Origin: Lachnospiraceae bacterium
Lineage (GTDB): Bacteria > Bacillota > Clostridia > Lachnospirales > Lachnospiraceae
DNA: 22,252 nucleotides
NCBI GenBank assembly: GCA_015057205.1
Contig: SVEW01000018.1
Span: 1 to 22,252 of the forward strand
Direction of reading: 5' to 3'
Shown here: positions 1-6,921 of the stretch, piece after piece
Numbering within the stretch: position 1 is the first letter of the stretch
How the letters are laid out: each line of letters opens with the position of its first letter
Program-made: the position numbers and the translations under genes
The notes under the pieces: model-generated
The model's database searches: none
What the model was told of the DNA's origin: nothing
The model's input: the letters and a program-made list of their open reading frames with translations, nothing else

Positions 1-1
1 A

Positions 2-214
2 AAAATTGGTTTGAGCCCAGAAGTAATGATTATGATTTACTGTGCAGCATGTGGTGTTGTTAACTTAGTCACTCCTACATCTGCAGTAGTAATGGGAGGA
101 ACTTCCCTTTCTAAGATTGAGTACCCAACATGGGTTAAATTTGTTCTTCCACTTTGTGGAATCTTAATCGTAGTAAATATCATCATCTTGTCTATTGCAA
201 TGATGGTATTGTAA
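2..214 (+). CDS. C-terminal end of a YfcC-like (DcuC/ArsB-type) membrane permease, partial
   Basis: The reading frame is open from the left edge of the window, so the gene begins upstream and only about 70 residues are visible. They are very hydrophobic, with two membrane segments. They contain the run NLVTPTSAVVMGG followed by a short charged turn (SKIEYPTWVKF) and a final helix. An N-x-x-x-P-T/S loop between two helices near the C-terminus is typical of the YfcC / C4-dicarboxylate / basic amino acid permease group, which works in the inner membrane. The substrate cannot be told from this piece. An arginine repressor lies 2.5 kb downstream, which would suit an amino acid carrier, but that link is inference. 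A hairpin at 241-267 follows the stop. Confidence 0.55.
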   Translation, partial: KIGLSPEVMIMIYCAACGVVNLVTPTSAVVMGGTSLSKIEYPTWVKFVLPLCGILIVVNIIILSIAMMVL

Positions 215-240
215 GCGAAAGCATACTATAAACTTTTCAA

Positions 241-267
241 TGGCGGGTAAGTTATGCTTATCCGCCA
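241..267 (+). terminator. Hairpin after the permease gene (terminator or operator)
   Basis: An 11-bp inverted repeat (TGGCGGGTAAG / CTTATCCGCCA, one G-T pair) encloses a 5-nt loop. It is followed by AT-rich sequence, not a clean T run, so termination would be weak. It ends 25 bp before the AraC start codon, so it could instead be a regulator-binding palindrome or a leader hairpin. Confidence 0.45.
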
Positions 268-292
268 TAATATAAATATAAGGAGAATTGGG

Positions 293-1546
293 ATGGAAAA
301 TACGACCGAATTACAACAGCAATTTTGTTCCAGGATGGATGATCGAAAGATCTGCTCTTTTGATGTGGAAATTATTGATAAGAAAACAAAACCTATTTTA
401 CATCAAACGTCCCGATTCATTTTTATAAATAAGGGACGTGGCAAAATGAAAATTAATGAAGTGGAATATGCAATCCACGATAATATGTTGATTACGCTTT
501 TGCCATTTGACTGTACGGAAGTTACAGAAGTACGTGAGACACTGCAGTATTATGTGGTGGTATACAATTTTGTTTTGTTGAATGACGCAATTAAATCTAT
601 TTTCAATGTGGATAATCAGAAGATAGAGATTATTAAGAAAATGCAGGAAAATCCTGTGATTGCTTGTGATCCAGTAAAAACGCAGGATATTCGCAGCCTG
701 TTCGGTAAGATTAAGCAGGAGGTTGGTGTTGAGTCTACGTTGCAGTTTCCTGAGAAACAGGCGTTATCCAGTGTGTTTGTGGTGAACTTGTTAGTAGAAC
801 TGATGGTAGTTAGCCAGAGAAATCAGTATGACAAGCGATTTGATCGTGTCGTTGCGACCAAGAAAGGCGAGAAAACGGAGATTTTCCGCTATATTTATAC
901 CCATTTGAGTGAAAAAATTACGTTGAGCCGTTTGGCAAAACTATTTTATATGAGTGAGTCCTCAATCAGTAAGTATATAATGGAGACAACAGGACTTACG
1001 TTTAATAATTTGGTAAATGAAATTAAGATTGCCAAGACATTGAATTATCTGATGTATACGGACTATACTTTGGAAGAACTGGCGATGTTTCTGGGATATG
1101 TGGATGCAGCCCATATTTCTAAGGTATTTGAGAGCCGTATGGGTTCAAAGATAAGTGAATATCGAAAAACCTATCAGTCAGTTCTTGGAGTTTGTAATAT
1201 AGAAGAACGGCGTATAGCTTATACCATAATAACCTATATTGTTGAAAATCATAAGGAAGAGCTTACGGCACAAACAGTTTCGGCGAAATTTGAAATATCT
1301 GTGCCGGAATTAAATAAAATTCTACTGTTGCAGGTAGAACGCAACTTTTCAGAATTTTTACATTTCCTACGGGTGAATTCCGCGTGCAAGTTACTTGCGG
1401 AAACCGATATGACAATTACGGATATTGCAATCGAAGTAGGATTTAATACGGTAAAAACATTTACAAGAAATTTTGTTATGAATAAACATCTTACACCAAG
1501 TGCTTATCGACAAATGATACGTGAAGAGGGAGGATATGAAGCATGA
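293..1546 (+). CDS. AraC-family regulator with two tandem AraC HTH domains
   Basis: A DNA-binding transcription regulator of 417 residues. The start at 293 is chosen because AGGAG (281-285) lies at good distance; the in-frame ATG at 254 sits inside a hairpin without such a site. Residues 1-120 look like a cupin-type sensing domain (SRFIFINKGRGKMKINEVEY is the usual beta-strand pattern). Residues about 196-294 form one complete AraC HTH pair ending FLGYVDAAHISKVFESRMG. Residues about 306-412 form a second, ending VGFNTVKTFTRNFVMNKHLTPSAYR. Most AraC proteins are about 250-300 residues with a single pair, so this is a duplicated output domain. The stop overlaps the next start (ATGA), implying translational coupling. 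Effector and targets are unknown; the upstream permease is a plausible target. Confidence 0.85.
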   Translation: MENTTELQQQFCSRMDDRKICSFDVEIIDKKTKPILHQTSRFIFINKGRGKMKINEVEYAIHDNMLITLLPFDCTEVTEVRETLQYYVVVYNFVLLNDAIKSIFNVDNQKIEIIKKMQENPVIACDPVKTQDIRSLFGKIKQEVGVESTLQFPEKQALSSVFVVNLLVELMVVSQRNQYDKRFDRVVATKKGEKTEIFRYIYTHLSEKITLSRLAKLFYMSESSISKYIMETTGLTFNNLVNEIKIAKTLNYLMYTDYTLEELAMFLGYVDAAHISKVFESRMGSKISEYRKTYQSVLGVCNIEERRIAYTIITYIVENHKEELTAQTVSAKFEISVPELNKILLLQVERNFSEFLHFLRVNSACKLLAETDMTITDIAIEVGFNTVKTFTRNFVMNKHLTPSAYRQMIREEGGYEA

Positions 1547-1890
1547 TAAAAGAAGAAAAGGGAATCCAGGTGGCATATGAAGACTTTTTAAATATGCATT
1601 TCCGAATTGGAGAAATTGTGGCCTGCGAGGAAATCAAGAATTCCTTAAAACTTCTAAATTTCCAAGTAAGAGTCGGGGAGAAGAACATTCAGGTTATTTC
1701 AGGATTACGTGGGTATTATAATCCGTCTGAGGTGATCGGAAAAAAAGTAACAGTATTGTGTAATCTGAAGCCAATTACAATGGGCGGTTTGCCTTCAGAG
1801 GGCGTTATATTGTCGGCTGAGGATCAGAACGGGAACCTGTCATTTGTGGTTCCGGAAAGGGACGTTTTAGTTGGTGCTGAAGTATGCTAA
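1543..1890 (+). CDS. Stand-alone tRNA-binding OB-fold protein (MetRS C-terminal/CsaA type)
   Basis: A 115-residue protein made almost entirely of a tRNA_bind OB-fold, the module found at the C-terminus of methionyl-tRNA synthetase and as the free protein CsaA. Diagnostic stretches are FRIGEIVACEEI near residue 20, QVISGLRGYYNPSEVIGKK in the middle, and CNLKPITMGGLPSEGVIL, which matches the N-L-x-P-x-x-x-x-G-x-x-S-E-G-M/V pattern of MetRS-type domains. It should bind tRNA or another structured ligand in the cytoplasm. It overlaps the AraC stop by 4 nt and the next gene by 7 nt, so the three are almost certainly co-translated. Its functional partner is not evident. Confidence 0.8.
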   Translation: MIKEEKGIQVAYEDFLNMHFRIGEIVACEEIKNSLKLLNFQVRVGEKNIQVISGLRGYYNPSEVIGKKVTVLCNLKPITMGGLPSEGVILSAEDQNGNLSFVVPERDVLVGAEVC

Positions 1891-2753
1891 AAAAAGAAGA
1901 TTTGAATGATTATGGCAAAATTGTAGTAGGTTGTCTGTTGTTCTCTTTTTCCGTGAATGTATTTGTAGTTCCAGCAGGTATGTATAACGGCGGAATCTAC
2001 GGTTTGGCGCAGATTATCCGTACGTTATTGGTACAGTACGTACATTTATCTTTGCCAACAGGATTTGACATTGCCGGAATTATAAACTTTGCATTGAACG
2101 TACCACTGTTTTACATTGCATATCGCTTTGTTTCAAAGCAGTTTTTTTCAAGAACCTTGTTCGGTCTGGTAATTCAGACTATTTTTATATCTGTTATTCC
2201 AATTCCAGGAAAACCGGTATTTGATGACTTGCTATTGGATGCGTTAATTGGTGGTTTGCTTACAGGCTATGGACTGGGATTGATACTTAGATCAAAAGGC
2301 TGTAGTGGTGGAGTTGACATTATTGGAATATATTTTTTGAAAAAAGATATTAAAGTTACAGTAGGAAAAATATCCATTTTGGTCAATGCTGTGATATACT
2401 TAATATGTGCAGCCATGTTCGATTTGAACATAGCATGTTATTCGGTAATATATGCAGCGATTATATCCTATACGATGGATCGCACGCACTATCAGAGTAT
2501 CAATATGTTATGCTTTATTATTACCAAGAATAAAGAACTGCAAAAGAGCTTGACGCAGGCGATAGGTCGTGGAGTAACTTATTGGGATGGCAAGGGCGCA
2601 TTTTCTGCAGAGGATGTGAATGTGAATGCCGTGGTTATCTCGAAGTACGAAGTTAAAGCGTTGAAGCGTATCGTAAATGAAATAGATCCGGATGCATTTG
2701 TTTTTATGAGTGAGGGAATTACTGTTGACGGATACTATCTTAAAAAATTGTAA
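1884..2753 (+). CDS. YitT family membrane protein
   Basis: A 289-residue integral membrane protein. The N-terminal two thirds contain about five hydrophobic segments with family hallmarks: FVVPAGMYNGGIYGLAQII after the first helix, GLGLILRSKGCSGGVDIIG near residue 140, and a tail helix. The last about 85 residues form a soluble DUF2179 domain (GRGVTYWDGKGAFS, then VNEIDPDAFVFMSEG). This is the standard YitT layout and length. The biochemical role of the family is not established; a transport role is often assumed. The start overlaps the end of the tRNA-binding gene (ATGCTAA), and ArgR follows after 9 bp, so it is the third gene of a tight operon. Confidence 0.88.
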   Translation: MLKKEDLNDYGKIVVGCLLFSFSVNVFVVPAGMYNGGIYGLAQIIRTLLVQYVHLSLPTGFDIAGIINFALNVPLFYIAYRFVSKQFFSRTLFGLVIQTIFISVIPIPGKPVFDDLLLDALIGGLLTGYGLGLILRSKGCSGGVDIIGIYFLKKDIKVTVGKISILVNAVIYLICAAMFDLNIACYSVIYAAIISYTMDRTHYQSINMLCFIITKNKELQKSLTQAIGRGVTYWDGKGAFSAEDVNVNAVVISKYEVKALKRIVNEIDPDAFVFMSEGITVDGYYLKKL

Positions 2754-2762
2754 GGAGGAGAA

Positions 2763-3248
2763 ATGAAAGAAAGGGCAAGTGTGAGAACGAAGGGAAGTGC
2801 GAAGGAGGTTCGCCAGGAAGCCATACTACGTTTGATTGAGAACGAGAAAATAGCAACGCAGAATGACTTATCCAGGAGACTGGAAGAAAGTGGTTTTCCG
2901 GTTACACAGGCTACCATTTCACGGGATATTCGGGAATTGCGGCTGGTGAAGGTGGCAGAGGCTGGTGGAGATTATCATTATGCCGTTGGTAAGACGCAGG
3001 AGAAATATCAGGCGTCCCATAAGTTTTATTCTATTTTTCTGGCATCAGTAGTAAAGATTGATTATGCAAATAATTTAGTTGTTATTACCTGTTATACAGG
3101 CATGGCACAGGCTGTGTGCGCATGTATCGATAGTCTGGAATGGCAGGGTGTTGTAGGAACGGTGGCAGGAGATGACACGATTCTGATGATAACACGTGAT
3201 GAGCAGACGGCTGCGGAAATGGTCAAAACTTTACGGGAAATCCGTTAG
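2763..3248 (+). CDS. argR: Arginine repressor ArgR
   Basis: An arginine-sensing transcription factor of 161 residues, slightly longer than usual because of a basic N-terminal extension. The winged-helix DNA-binding domain is at about residues 15-80, with the family motif FPVTQATISRDIRELRLVKV. The C-terminal hexamerisation and arginine-binding domain ends with VVGTVAGDDTILMITR, where the GTxAGDDT motif carries the arginine-contacting aspartates. A strong AAGGAGG lies just upstream. It represses arginine biosynthesis and activates catabolism in Firmicutes. It is the last gene of the unit starting at 293 and is closed by a strong terminator. In Clostridia argR often sits beside recN/spo0A, so this placement after yitT is less usual. 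Confidence 0.93.
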   Translation: MKERASVRTKGSAKEVRQEAILRLIENEKIATQNDLSRRLEESGFPVTQATISRDIRELRLVKVAEAGGDYHYAVGKTQEKYQASHKFYSIFLASVVKIDYANNLVVITCYTGMAQAVCACIDSLEWQGVVGTVAGDDTILMITRDEQTAAEMVKTLREIR

Positions 3249-3277
3249 AAAAAGCAGGTGGTAACACCTGCTTTTTT
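3249..3277. terminator. Bidirectional intrinsic terminator
   Basis: A perfect hairpin (AAAAAGCAGGTG, GTAA loop, CACCTGCTTTTTT) begins right after the argR stop. The A run before and T run after the stem let it serve both argR and the convergent gene ending at 3289. Confidence 0.9.
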
Positions 3278-3288
3278 AAATTTAAATT

Positions 3289-4248
3289 TTATAAGTCACA
3301 AGAAAGTCCAGAATGATAGCTTTTGTTTCCAATAAGCTTTCGCCAAGCGGCAATAGAAGTCGTAGAGAAGGAAGTGGTTCCGGAAGCAAAAACCTGTTCG
3401 GTGGCATGAATTAATTCTAAGTATTGTTTCTGGGCGCGTTCGAACACTTCGTAGAAGGTTTCATTGCTCGAACGTTCCGGTTTCCACGGATTTTTCCAAG
3501 AATCCCTTAAAATGTTGGTTGGATCTATAAAATCATTTCCCTGGTTAGTGGGAATCATGAAGGAAATAGGATAATAACCAAAGATTCTATTCTCAATATG
3601 GCGAACCATAGGTTTTTTCCAGCCATTTTTATCTGCGAAAAGGTGTGTGCCAGAACGCATCCAGGACAAAGCCATACGCATCATACCGGTATTAAGGAAC
3701 TTTTCCGGATATGTTTTTTTCAGCGCTTTAGTTAAGCAAGCGGAAATAACCATTCTTTGTTGTGGGGTAAGTGTGAGTAATCTATATTGCGGAAATTGAG
3801 ATGGCTTCCGATGTTTATAATAGTCTAGGAGGTCAGAGTCAATTTCGGTTTCTAGCTCAATGTGACGGCTATAGTAGCGTTGTGTTTTTTGAAAAACGAA
3901 GCCGGAGCGGTCATAGATATAGGGGTGTGCTACAGAATCAAGGACATAGTGACCAATGAACCCCAAAATGTAGCATTCAGCTATATCGCGTTCTTCTTGG
4001 CTTACAAATTCATTTCTGGTATTAATTAGATGGTTTAAAAAGCATCCGGTTCGACGTTCATGCATAGTTGAACCTAAATTTCCGCTGTGAAGTATTTGAG
4101 AAGGTAAAAAATAGAACAAAAAGTCGGGACCTTGCAAACCATATGTATATACTGCCTTGTTATTTTTTAATATGGATTTGGTTCGGGCGTTTGTAAGTTG
4201 TGGAAACGTCATGGCACCAAATAGATAATGTGTATAAAAACCTGGCAT
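3289..4248 (-). CDS. Zinc-dependent phospholipase C family protein
   Basis: A 319-residue protein of the Zn_dep_PLPC family. The N-terminus MPGFYTHYLFG, the GLQGPDFLFY motif near residue 40, and FIGHYVLDSVAHPYIYDRSG near residue 100 supply the histidines and aspartates expected to bind zinc in this family. No signal peptide is visible, so it is probably cytoplasmic, unlike secreted clostridial phospholipases. Real substrates of these intracellular homologues are unknown. The start is supported by GGAGGA seven bases upstream and by an extended -10 promoter. It is transcribed alone, convergent with argR and divergent from the HAD gene. Confidence 0.8.
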   Translation of the reverse strand: MPGFYTHYLFGAMTFPQLTNARTKSILKNNKAVYTYGLQGPDFLFYFLPSQILHSGNLGSTMHERRTGCFLNHLINTRNEFVSQEERDIAECYILGFIGHYVLDSVAHPYIYDRSGFVFQKTQRYYSRHIELETEIDSDLLDYYKHRKPSQFPQYRLLTLTPQQRMVISACLTKALKKTYPEKFLNTGMMRMALSWMRSGTHLFADKNGWKKPMVRHIENRIFGYYPISFMIPTNQGNDFIDPTNILRDSWKNPWKPERSSNETFYEVFERAQKQYLELIHATEQVFASGTTSFSTTSIAAWRKLIGNKSYHSGLSCDL

Positions 4249-4275
4249 GAGAATTCCTCCTATTCGTTTTTTCTA

Positions 4276-4304
4276 AGTATAGCATATATTCGTATGCAAG
4301 AAAA
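4276..4304 (-). promoter_or_regulatory. Extended -10 promoter for the phospholipase-like gene
   Basis: On the minus strand, TGCTATACT gives an extended -10 (TATACT at 4276-4281). A weak -35 (TTTTCT at 4299-4304) lies 17 bp upstream. Confidence 0.45.
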
Positions 4305-4364
4305 GTGTCCGAAAAAAGGGACGGTAGATTTGATACGATAAAAATGCCGAAAGGGGGAATGACC

Positions 4365-4724
4365 ATGACAAAGAATAGAAAATATGCTATAATAGCGGTA
4401 GATTTTGATGGAACATTATGCCAGGATTGCTATCCGGAGATTGGCGAACCGAATTACCCGTTGCTTTACTATTTATTAGAACAAAAGCAACGCGGAGCAA
4501 AGCTGATTTTGTGGACATGTCGTTGTTCTGTTGCGCTTGCACAGGCCGTTGCCTGGTGCGAGTCATTGGGGCTTACATTTGACAGTATTAATCAGAATCT
4601 ACCAGAGAACATTCAGAAGTATGGAACGGATACGCGAAAGATATATGCGGACTTGTATATCGATGATCGTTCCATAAATTGGAGTTATCAGAAGGAGGCC
4701 GGATACCTTCTAAAAGAGGCGTAG
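4365..4724 (+). CDS. Small HAD-superfamily hydrolase
   Basis: A 119-residue protein with the HAD nucleophile motif VDFDGTLC near the N-terminus, motif II as ILWTCR, and the acidic motif YADLYIDDRS near the C-terminus. There is no cap domain, so it is a minimal phosphatase fold. Similar small HADs occur in phages and gut Firmicutes, and their substrates are unknown. The start at 4365 is chosen because AAGGGGG at 4350-4356 is well spaced from it; the ATG at 4359 is too close to that site. The ROK kinase begins 18 bp after the stop, so the two are probably co-transcribed, perhaps acting on phosphorylated sugars (inference). Confidence 0.75.
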   Translation: MTKNRKYAIIAVDFDGTLCQDCYPEIGEPNYPLLYYLLEQKQRGAKLILWTCRCSVALAQAVAWCESLGLTFDSINQNLPENIQKYGTDTRKIYADLYIDDRSINWSYQKEAGYLLKEA

Positions 4725-4742
4725 TGTGGAAAGGACATGCTA

Positions 4743-5669
4743 ATGGTTGGATACGGGGTGGATATTGGCGGTACATTTTGCAAAATAGGATTGTTTGAAT
4801 CAAATGGTAATTTGCTTGAAACGTGGAAGATTCCAAGCCGCCGCGAGAATCTTGGAGCGGAAATTATACCGGATATTGCGGTAGCAATTTGTGAAAATAT
4901 GCAAAAAAACAATTATAGTAAGGACGACGTTACCGGTATAGCGGTGGGTGTTCCGGGACCGGTGACTAAGAATGGTGTGGTAGGCCGTGTGACGAATATA
5001 GGCTGGGAGAACAAAGACGTAGCGACCGAGTTATTGGACAAGACGGGACTGACGGTAAAGGTTGCCAATGATGCCAACGTAGCAGCTTTAGGAGAGTTGC
5101 GCTTTGGATGTGGGAAAGGAAAGGAAAGTCTCGTACTTTTGACACTGGGAACAGGCGTTGGAGGCGGAGTTGTATTAAATGGTGAGATTTTGTACGGAGC
5201 CCATGGGGGCGCCGGTGAAATAGGCCATTGTAAGGTAAACCCGACAGAAACGGCAGTGTGTGGGTGTGGAAAGAGAGGATGTTTGGAACAGTATGCATCT
5301 GCCACAGGCATGGTTAGAGTAGCAAAATTGCTATTGAAAGAAAAAAAGGTCGATAGTTCCCTACGAAACAAAGAGTTTACGGCGAAAGACATTATAGATG
5401 CGGCTAGAGAGGGAGATGTAATCGGAAAACAAGTATTAGAGCAGGCCGGTTTTTATTTGGGACTTGCATTAGCGGATGTTGGTGCTACATTAGATCCTGA
5501 ACTTTTGGTAATTGGAGGTGGTGTATCTGCAGCCGGAGAAATTTTACGGGAAGCGGCTGAACAAGGATATCGGACACAAACCTTTCATGCATGCGCGCAA
5601 ACACCGATAAAACTTGCAAGTTTAGGCAATTTGGCTGGAATCTATGGTTGCATGGCGATGCTTTTCTGA
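4743..5669 (+). CDS. ROK family sugar kinase (glucokinase type)
   Basis: An ATP-dependent sugar kinase of 308 residues. The N-terminal phosphate-binding loop is VDIGGTFCKIG. The catalytic region is VANDANVAALGE, with aspartate as base. EIGHCKV supplies the zinc-ligand histidine, and CGCGKRGCLEQYAS is the ROK Cys cluster. There is no N-terminal helix-turn-helix, so this is the enzyme branch, not the repressor branch. The likely reaction is glucose to glucose-6-phosphate, though other hexoses are possible. The start at 4743 is preferred over 4737 because the GGAAAGGA site needs about 7 nt of spacing. It lies directly downstream of the small HAD hydrolase. Confidence 0.87.
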   Translation: MVGYGVDIGGTFCKIGLFESNGNLLETWKIPSRRENLGAEIIPDIAVAICENMQKNNYSKDDVTGIAVGVPGPVTKNGVVGRVTNIGWENKDVATELLDKTGLTVKVANDANVAALGELRFGCGKGKESLVLLTLGTGVGGGVVLNGEILYGAHGGAGEIGHCKVNPTETAVCGCGKRGCLEQYASATGMVRVAKLLLKEKKVDSSLRNKEFTAKDIIDAAREGDVIGKQVLEQAGFYLGLALADVGATLDPELLVIGGGVSAAGEILREAAEQGYRTQTFHACAQTPIKLASLGNLAGIYGCMAMLF

Positions 5670-5676
5670 TTATAAT
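5648..5676 (+). promoter_or_regulatory. Strong sigma-A promoter for the zinc-ribbon gene
   Basis: TTGCAT (5648-5653), 17 bp, then a perfect TATAAT (5671-5676). It lies in the last codons of the ROK gene and just past its stop, so the downstream gene can be expressed on its own. Confidence 0.7.
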
Positions 5677-5707
5677 AGGAATATGTACAGAAAGGTAGGG
5701 CGGTATT

Positions 5708-6133
5708 ATGAGTACTTCATCAAATAAAGTTTTCTTTGATAATTATAAGTATTGTAAGGAGTGTAAGAAATTGCTCCCGGAAGGATATGAATTTGAATAC
5801 TGTCCACAATGTATCGAGCAGCGTCTGTTCCGTGAGGTTCGTGATTATATTCGTAAGAATAATGTTAACGAATATGAGGTGGCAGATGAGTTTCAGATAC
5901 CGGTACGACGGGTGAAGGCGTGGATTCGAGAAGGAAGAATTCAGTATCAGGAAACGAACGATAAGATTACCATAGGTTTTCATTGTGCTCGTTGTGGAGA
6001 ACCAATTACGATAGGAACGTTTTGCAGTAGTTGTCTGCGCTTTATGAAGGGCCCGAAAGGATCTTTGGGTATACAACTGGATGACATTGATGCATCGAAG
6101 ATGCGTTTTTTGGATGAAACGAGGAAAAAATGA
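5708..6133 (+). CDS. YvyF-like double zinc-ribbon protein with central helix-turn-helix
   Basis: A 141-residue cytoplasmic protein in three parts. An N-terminal zinc ribbon has CKECKK and, later, CPQC. A central helix-turn-helix-like stretch at about residues 45-80 reads EVADEFQIPVRRVKAWIREG. A second zinc ribbon has CARC and CSSC. This order matches the family of the flagellar-operon protein YvyF (TIGR03826-like). No flagellar genes are visible nearby, so a flagellar role cannot be assumed; a nucleic-acid-binding regulator is the safest reading. A strong promoter and an own terminator suggest a single-gene unit. A short C-terminal tail (FMKGPKGSLGIQ onward) has no recognisable motif. Confidence 0.65.
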   Translation: MSTSSNKVFFDNYKYCKECKKLLPEGYEFEYCPQCIEQRLFREVRDYIRKNNVNEYEVADEFQIPVRRVKAWIREGRIQYQETNDKITIGFHCARCGEPITIGTFCSSCLRFMKGPKGSLGIQLDDIDASKMRFLDETRKK

Positions 6134-6157
6134 GGTCGATTCGGACCTCATTTTTTT
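6125..6157. terminator. Bidirectional terminator between convergent genes
   Basis: A stem TGAGGTC / GACCTCA with a 6-nt loop is flanked by A6 and T7. It overlaps the stop codon of the zinc-ribbon gene and ends 10 bp before the hemolysin III gene stop. Confidence 0.88.
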
Positions 6158-6167
6158 ATAGAAAAAT

Positions 6168-6842
6168 TTAAATTACATAAAGATATATGCATAAAAAATG
6201 GAGAATACTTCCGGCTAATACAAAAAAGTGCCACAGAGAATGCATATATTTTATTTTACTACCAATACCGAAAATGACAGCGCCAACGGTATAGGCAACG
6301 CCACCCCAGATTAGAAGAACCAGTCCGTTGTGTGCAAGGTTAGCTTGTAGTTGTGGAAAGGTGAAAACAACGCACCAACCCATAACCAGGTAACAAACCA
6401 TGGAAAAACGTTTAAAGCGTTCAAGATCAATGGCATTGAGTACAATCCCGAGTAGCGCCATGAACCAGATAATACCAAACAAGATATAACCGGTGGTGCC
6501 ACGTAAGGTAATAAGGGTAAAAGGAGTGTAGCTACCGGCTATGAGTATAAAAATTGTACAATGATCGCAAATACGGAGAATGCGTTTGGCAATACTTGGG
6601 CGAACACCATGGTAGACAGCGGACATGGAATACAGGATGATCAGGCTGATTCCGAATACAAGTCCGGATGCTATGCCACTACCGCTTCCGTGCAGTGAAG
6701 CGCGTACAATGCAGAGGATTAATGCGGAAATGCCAAGGAGTGCACCGATACCATGGGAAAGCGTGTTAATGAGTTCTTCGCCGAATGTGTAATGCGGGAT
6801 GGGAATTTTATATAGCAATTTTGTTTTTGTGATTTCAGTCAT
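6168..6842 (-). CDS. Hemolysin III / PAQR-type membrane protein
   Basis: A 224-residue polytopic membrane protein with about seven hydrophobic segments. Landmarks are EELINTLSHGIGALLGI at the start, SAVYHGVRP near residue 75, and HSLWHFFVLAGSILHFLCIY at the end. These Ser/His/Asp positions are the conserved presumed metal site of the PAQR/HlyIII family. Bacterial members are usually annotated as hemolysin III or YqfA; true haemolytic activity is doubtful, and a role in membrane lipid homeostasis is suggested for the family. It lies downstream of the SulP gene on the same strand. Its Shine-Dalgarno lies inside the 3' arm of the long hairpin at 6846-6912, so translation is probably controlled by that structure. 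Confidence 0.85.
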   Translation of the reverse strand: MTEITKTKLLYKIPIPHYTFGEELINTLSHGIGALLGISALILCIVRASLHGSGSGIASGLVFGISLIILYSMSAVYHGVRPSIAKRILRICDHCTIFILIAGSYTPFTLITLRGTTGYILFGIIWFMALLGIVLNAIDLERFKRFSMVCYLVMGWCVVFTFPQLQANLAHNGLVLLIWGGVAYTVGAVIFGIGSKIKYMHSLWHFFVLAGSILHFLCIYLYVI

Positions 6843-6845
6843 AAT

Positions 6846-6912
6846 AAAAACCTCCTAACGTAGTTATCAATACTACATTACATCGTGTATTGAAATACGT
6901 CAAGAGGTTTTT
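6846..6912 (-). promoter_or_regulatory. 67-nt long hairpin sequestering the hlyIII ribosome-binding site
   Basis: Read on the minus strand, AAAAACCTCTTGACGTA pairs without interruption (two G-U pairs) with TACGTTAGGAGGTTTTT. After a small bulge, TCAATAC pairs with GTATTGA around a 13-nt loop. About 26 base pairs form in total. The 3' arm contains AGGAGG, the only good ribosome-binding site for the gene starting at 6842. A possible -35 (TTGACG) with a poor -10 (TAATGT, 17 bp) lies in the same DNA; a transcript started there would lack the 5' arm and leave the site free. It could also act as a terminator for the SulP transcript. Confidence 0.6.
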
Positions 6913-6921
6913 GAAATAAAT

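Noticed and set aside
4913..5392. 159-codon minus-strand frame inside the ROK kinase gene
   Set aside because: Pro/Ser/Thr-rich shadow with no start site, opposite conserved kinase motifs.
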